Source: RGIG4079 sp045596365
Lineage (GTDB): Bacteria > Bacteroidota > Bacteroidia > Bacteroidales > Muribaculaceae
NCBI GenBank assembly: GCA_045596365.1
Contig: JAZOCE010000012.1
Coordinates: forward strand, 48,390 to 112,389
Direction: 5' to 3'
DNA: 64,000 bases
This document shows positions 61,428 through 64,000 of this stretch, piece by piece. The number at the start of each line of letters is the position of its first letter. Within the stretch, counting starts at the first letter, position 1. The notes beneath the pieces were generated by a model that saw nothing but the letters and a program-made list of their open reading frames with translations, was not told where the DNA came from and did not search any database. The position numbers were made by a program, and so were the translations under genes.

Positions 61428-62786
61428 TTATATACAAGGAGATTTTTTCAACATTCGCAGTTGCCACCACACCATCAGACCGGCAACTATGGTTGCGCAT
61501 ACATCTGATACCGGAAATGAAGCCCACACTCCATTTAATCCATAAAATATAGGGAATATAAACAAAAAAGGGATTAGGAATATCACCTGACGTATGAGGC
61601 TCAAAAATATCGATTTCCCCGCCATCCCCAATGACTGGAATAGCGTTGTTGCAACTATTTGAAATCCGACAAACCAAAATGTTGTCATGGCGATTGACAA
61701 ACCATTTACTGTGGCATTTATCAACTCAACATCATCTGTAAACATCATTGCTATATATTCCGGAAAAAATTGCCCTACAACCCAGCCTATAGTCGTTACT
61801 ACTGAGCCTGCAACAACCGACAGCCAAAAAGTTCGACTCAATCTGTCTAATCTTTTTGCTCCGTAATTATACCCAATTATAGGTTGCATACCTTGGCATA
61901 TTCCAACTACAATAGTTGTTAGTAGCGATGTATAGGTTATAAAAATCCCTACTGCTGCTACTGATACATCACCGCCATACTTATAAAGAGCCGTATTTAT
62001 AATCCCATTTATTGCGCTACCGGCAATATTCACAAAACAAGGAGCAGCCCCAACTGCCATAATCCCCCAAATAATTTTCCACCGCAATCGGTAAATACCT
62101 CTCACGAAACGCAATGCGCTCTTTTTCTTGAAAAAATGAGCCATAACAAAAAACATGGATATGGTCATTGCTATATCGGTTGCTATCGCAGCTCCTTTTA
62201 TTCCCATATCAAAGACAAAAATAAATAGTGGAGCAAGCACCAAATTAGCTCCGGCTCCTATAAACATCGATATCATCGCTTTTACCGGATAGCCCGACGA
62301 GCGCATAATGCTGTTAAAGCTAAATGTCAAGTTCATTACCAACATGCCCGGAAGAATATACGACATAAAATCTCGTGCATATGGCAACGATGTTTCACTT
62401 GCTCCAAACGCCAATAGGATTTCATCTATAAATATTCCAAACACCGAGAGATAGACTATTGCATTTATCAAAAGCATTACAAGAGTGTTCCCAAGCACAA
62501 GTTCTGCTCCTCTATAGTCTCTTGCCCCTAACAAGATGGATACACGTGCGCTTGCACCGGCTCCAATCAACATGCCGATTGCTGCCGACAAATTCATCAC
62601 AGGAAATGTAATTGCTAATCCGGCTATAGCATCAGCCCCAACGCCACGACCTATAAAGATGCGGTCTATTACATTATACAACGACATCACTACCATTGCA
62701 ACAACGGCAGGTGAGCTATATTCCCATAATAATCGCCCAATTGAACGAGACTCCAATTCGTTTAATTTTTCTTTTGCACTATCCAT
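61428..62786 (-). CDS. MATE-family multidrug/sodium antiporter
   Basis: This 452-residue inner-membrane exporter has about 12 helices. It begins with the family pattern IGRLLWEYSSPAVVAMVVMSLYNVIDRIFIGRGVG near residues 16-50; the second half repeats the fold, with GICQGMQPIIGYNYGAKRLDRL near residue 300, typical of the MepA/DinF-like branch. The substrate cannot be read. It lies downstream of the TPR gene, separated by a terminator-like hairpin. Confidence 0.93.
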   Translation of the reverse strand: MDSAKEKLNELESRSIGRLLWEYSSPAVVAMVVMSLYNVIDRIFIGRGVGADAIAGLAITFPVMNLSAAIGMLIGAGASARVSILLGARDYRGAELVLGNTLVMLLINAIVYLSVFGIFIDEILLAFGASETSLPYARDFMSYILPGMLVMNLTFSFNSIMRSSGYPVKAMISMFIGAGANLVLAPLFIFVFDMGIKGAAIATDIAMTISMFFVMAHFFKKKSALRFVRGIYRLRWKIIWGIMAVGAAPCFVNIAGSAINGIINTALYKYGGDVSVAAVGIFITYTSLLTTIVVGICQGMQPIIGYNYGAKRLDRLSRTFWLSVVAGSVVTTIGWVVGQFFPEYIAMMFTDDVELINATVNGLSIAMTTFWFVGFQIVATTLFQSLGMAGKSIFLSLIRQVIFLIPFLFIFPIFYGLNGVWASFPVSDVCATIVAGLMVWWQLRMLKKSPCI

Positions 62787-62802
62787 GATTGTAAAATTTG
62801 TA

Positions 62803-62838
62803 TATAGAAAGCGAGAGACCTTAATCGGGACCCTCGCT
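62803..62838 (-). terminator. Terminator after the TPR gene
   Basis: On the minus strand AGCGAG and CTCGCT form a 6-bp stem around a 17-base loop with possible further pairing, followed by TTTCTATAT. Weak stem, so moderate support. Confidence 0.55.
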
Positions 62839-62864
62839 CGTTATTGTAGAATAGTCGTTTTTAC

Positions 62865-63548
62865 TTATTCGGCATTAGCCATTGCTTTTGCGCGTTCGAT
62901 ATATTTTTCAATATCAAGGTTGTAAGCAGCAGCATACTCAGGATATTCTGCTTTGATTTTTTCAAACAAAGCAACTTCTTTGTTATACTCCTTAAGTGCG
63001 CGATAAACATTAGCTTGTTTAATCATAAATAGGGGAGTATAGAATGCATTATTATCAGAAGCATCGATTGCTTTTTCAAAACTTTTTACTGCTTCAGGAT
63101 ATTTTTCAAGATTTACATAGCAGTCACCTTCAAGAGAGAAACTTGCTGCACCAACAAGAGCTTCTTTTTGCGAATATTTTGCAAGATAATCAAGAGCTTT
63201 TTGATAATCACCTTTCTTATATAGAAGGATTGCTGCTTGAAGAGCTGCGCGGTTACCGGCGTCATAACCTTCATTATCGGCAACTTGCATATATTGAACT
63301 AATGCAATTGAGTCATTGCCTTGAGCAAGAGAGATGTCGGCTTGACCGATAGCATCGTTTGCTGCATTTGCGCTTTCTTGGCGCATATCAAGAAAGAAAA
63401 TAACTGCTGCTGCAATAACCACAACAGCTAAAATTGCTGTTACAATTGATTTTTTGTTGTTTTGAACTTTTTCCTCTACTACATTAGTGAGAGTGTCATT
63501 AAGCTCGTCGATTGATGTACGAGTTTCGTTTTGTTTTTCGTTTGCCAT
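62865..63548 (-). CDS. Membrane-anchored TPR protein
   Basis: This 227-residue protein has a cytoplasmic N-terminus, one membrane helix (about 34-53) and a periplasmic TPR domain of about four repeats (QADISLAQGNDSIALVQYMQ, LQAAILLYKKGDYQKALDYL, SLEGDCYVNLEKYPEAVKSF, QANVYRALKEYNKEVALF). The layout resembles E. coli YfgM, an ancillary SecYEG/chaperone factor, but the similarity is architectural only. Codon use is biased, suggesting good expression. It is divergent from the truncated gene at the window end. Confidence 0.87.
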   Translation of the reverse strand: MANEKQNETRTSIDELNDTLTNVVEEKVQNNKKSIVTAILAVVVIAAAVIFFLDMRQESANAANDAIGQADISLAQGNDSIALVQYMQVADNEGYDAGNRAALQAAILLYKKGDYQKALDYLAKYSQKEALVGAASFSLEGDCYVNLEKYPEAVKSFEKAIDASDNNAFYTPLFMIKQANVYRALKEYNKEVALFEKIKAEYPEYAAAYNLDIEKYIERAKAMANAE

Positions 63549-63598
63549 GTTATGTTAGTGTTTCTAATTATCAATAATATAGTTAATTTTCCGAACTG

Positions 63599-63606
63599 CA
63601 AAATTA
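63599..63606 (-). promoter_or_regulatory. -7 promoter box for the TPR gene
   Basis: The minus strand reads TAATTTTG, matching TAnnTTTG, about 50 bases before the ATG. No clear -33 element. Confidence 0.4.
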
Positions 63607-63669
63607 ATAGTTATTCCTCATTTATGAAAATTTTTAATGATTATTTTCCTGAATTATAAATAATCTTGC

Positions 63670-63677
63670 TATATTTG
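63670..63677 (+). promoter_or_regulatory. -7 promoter box for the last gene
   Basis: TATATTTG matches TAnnTTTG, 16 bases before the ATG at 63694. No clear -33 element. Confidence 0.45.
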
Positions 63678-63693
63678 TGAAAAAGGATTCTCC

Positions 63694-64000
63694 ATGAGAC
63701 GCACGATAATTGTAATAATGATGTTTTATGCAATGCTAAATTGCATTGCCGATATCTCAGTTACGCAATCGATATATCTGCCCTCGCAGAATGAGGTAGC
63801 GGAATTCATGGAGGTAGAAGATTTATCGGAGGGGAGTCGTGGCGAAGGATGGTTTTGGGATTTCAGCACCGCGACAATAACCGACGGCAACGCCCATCGT
63901 CGCTATATCCATCCCCTTGATTCGTTGTATATTGAACAGTTGGATGGCTCGATGCACAAATACCTGTTATCGGGCGACACCCTTTATTGGAAGGGGTTTG
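63694..64000 (+). CDS. Exported protein of unknown function, 3' end outside window
   Basis: An open frame runs from ATG 63694 to the window end (102 complete codons). It starts with an export-signal-like segment MRRTIIVIMMFYAMLNCIA. The mature part so far contains VEDLSEGSRGEGWFWDFS, RRYIHPLDSLYIEQLDG and KYLLSGDTLYWKGF, a beta-strand-rich pattern with no family I recognise. From about 63780 the DNA looks more GC-rich than its neighbours. A box TATATTTG precedes it. Whether Cys17 is a lipobox Cys is doubtful (AMLNC). Confidence 0.75.
   Translation, partial: MRRTIIVIMMFYAMLNCIADISVTQSIYLPSQNEVAEFMEVEDLSEGSRGEGWFWDFSTATITDGNAHRRYIHPLDSLYIEQLDGSMHKYLLSGDTLYWKGF

Overview
The window is a 64 kb piece of a low-GC (about 40% by eye, not computed) Bacteroidota chromosome. 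SusC/SusD/SusE/SusF-type genes, type IX secretion (T9SS) parts and cargo, absence of clear Shine-Dalgarno sequences and many TTTG-N20-TAnnTTTG promoters point to Bacteroidales. Gene content looks like a gut Muribaculaceae-type organism, but the family is inference. Most of the window is chromosomal housekeeping DNA; I see no prophage, insertion sequence or CRISPR array.

Layout. 1-3313 holds the end of a suf Fe-S operon (sufC cut by the window edge, sufD, sufS). 3317-9863 on the minus strand holds a DUF4919 protein and an operon rel - PgpH-like HD phosphodiesterase - tsaE - Imm17-like membrane protein - birA. A compact divergent promoter region (9934-9982) separates it from patB - aroA - ABC-3 permease - porW/sprE - porX (10035-18020), which joins two T9SS components to amino-acid genes. 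18491-23461 is a two-gene unit: a secreted beta-propeller protein and a 1346-residue N-acetylmuramoyl-alanine-amidase fusion with a T9SS C-terminal signal. It is bracketed by two copies of a hairpin-forming repeat. Next come aspC-tyrS, tRNA-Gln and a susC-susD-susE-susF cluster with no glycosidase or regulator (26848-34426).

34542-43338 carries a HAD phosphatase, an orphan histidine kinase, an MNT/HEPN pair whose HEPN gene is frameshifted, and an operon of a DEAD-box helicase, DUF3256 protein, xseAB, a membrane protein and an alpha/beta hydrolase. 43453-46281 is DUF177-rpmF-fabH-era. 46346-51686 is a SUI1 factor, an AddA-like helicase-nuclease and a C69 dipeptidase. On the minus strand follow a POT transporter, sufE and an M28 peptidase/glutaminyl-cyclase-like lipoprotein as one operon, then pyrG-yidC. 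58890-61346 encodes a second T9SS cargo, a phosphodiester glycosidase. A MATE exporter, a TPR membrane protein and a truncated unknown gene complete the window.

How it fits together. Part of the T9SS control and assembly apparatus (PorW, PorX) lies close to two likely T9SS cargos with cell-wall or phosphoglycan chemistry. A probable pyroglutamate-forming enzyme is encoded that could cap exported proteins with N-terminal Gln, which at least two proteins here (the propeller protein and SusC) are predicted to have. The most interesting candidates are the repeat-bracketed amidase unit, the porW-porX linkage, the split HEPN gene, and a 28-bp perfect palindrome at the start point of the SUI1-factor promoter. 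Most functional calls rest on motif recognition by eye; no searches were run.
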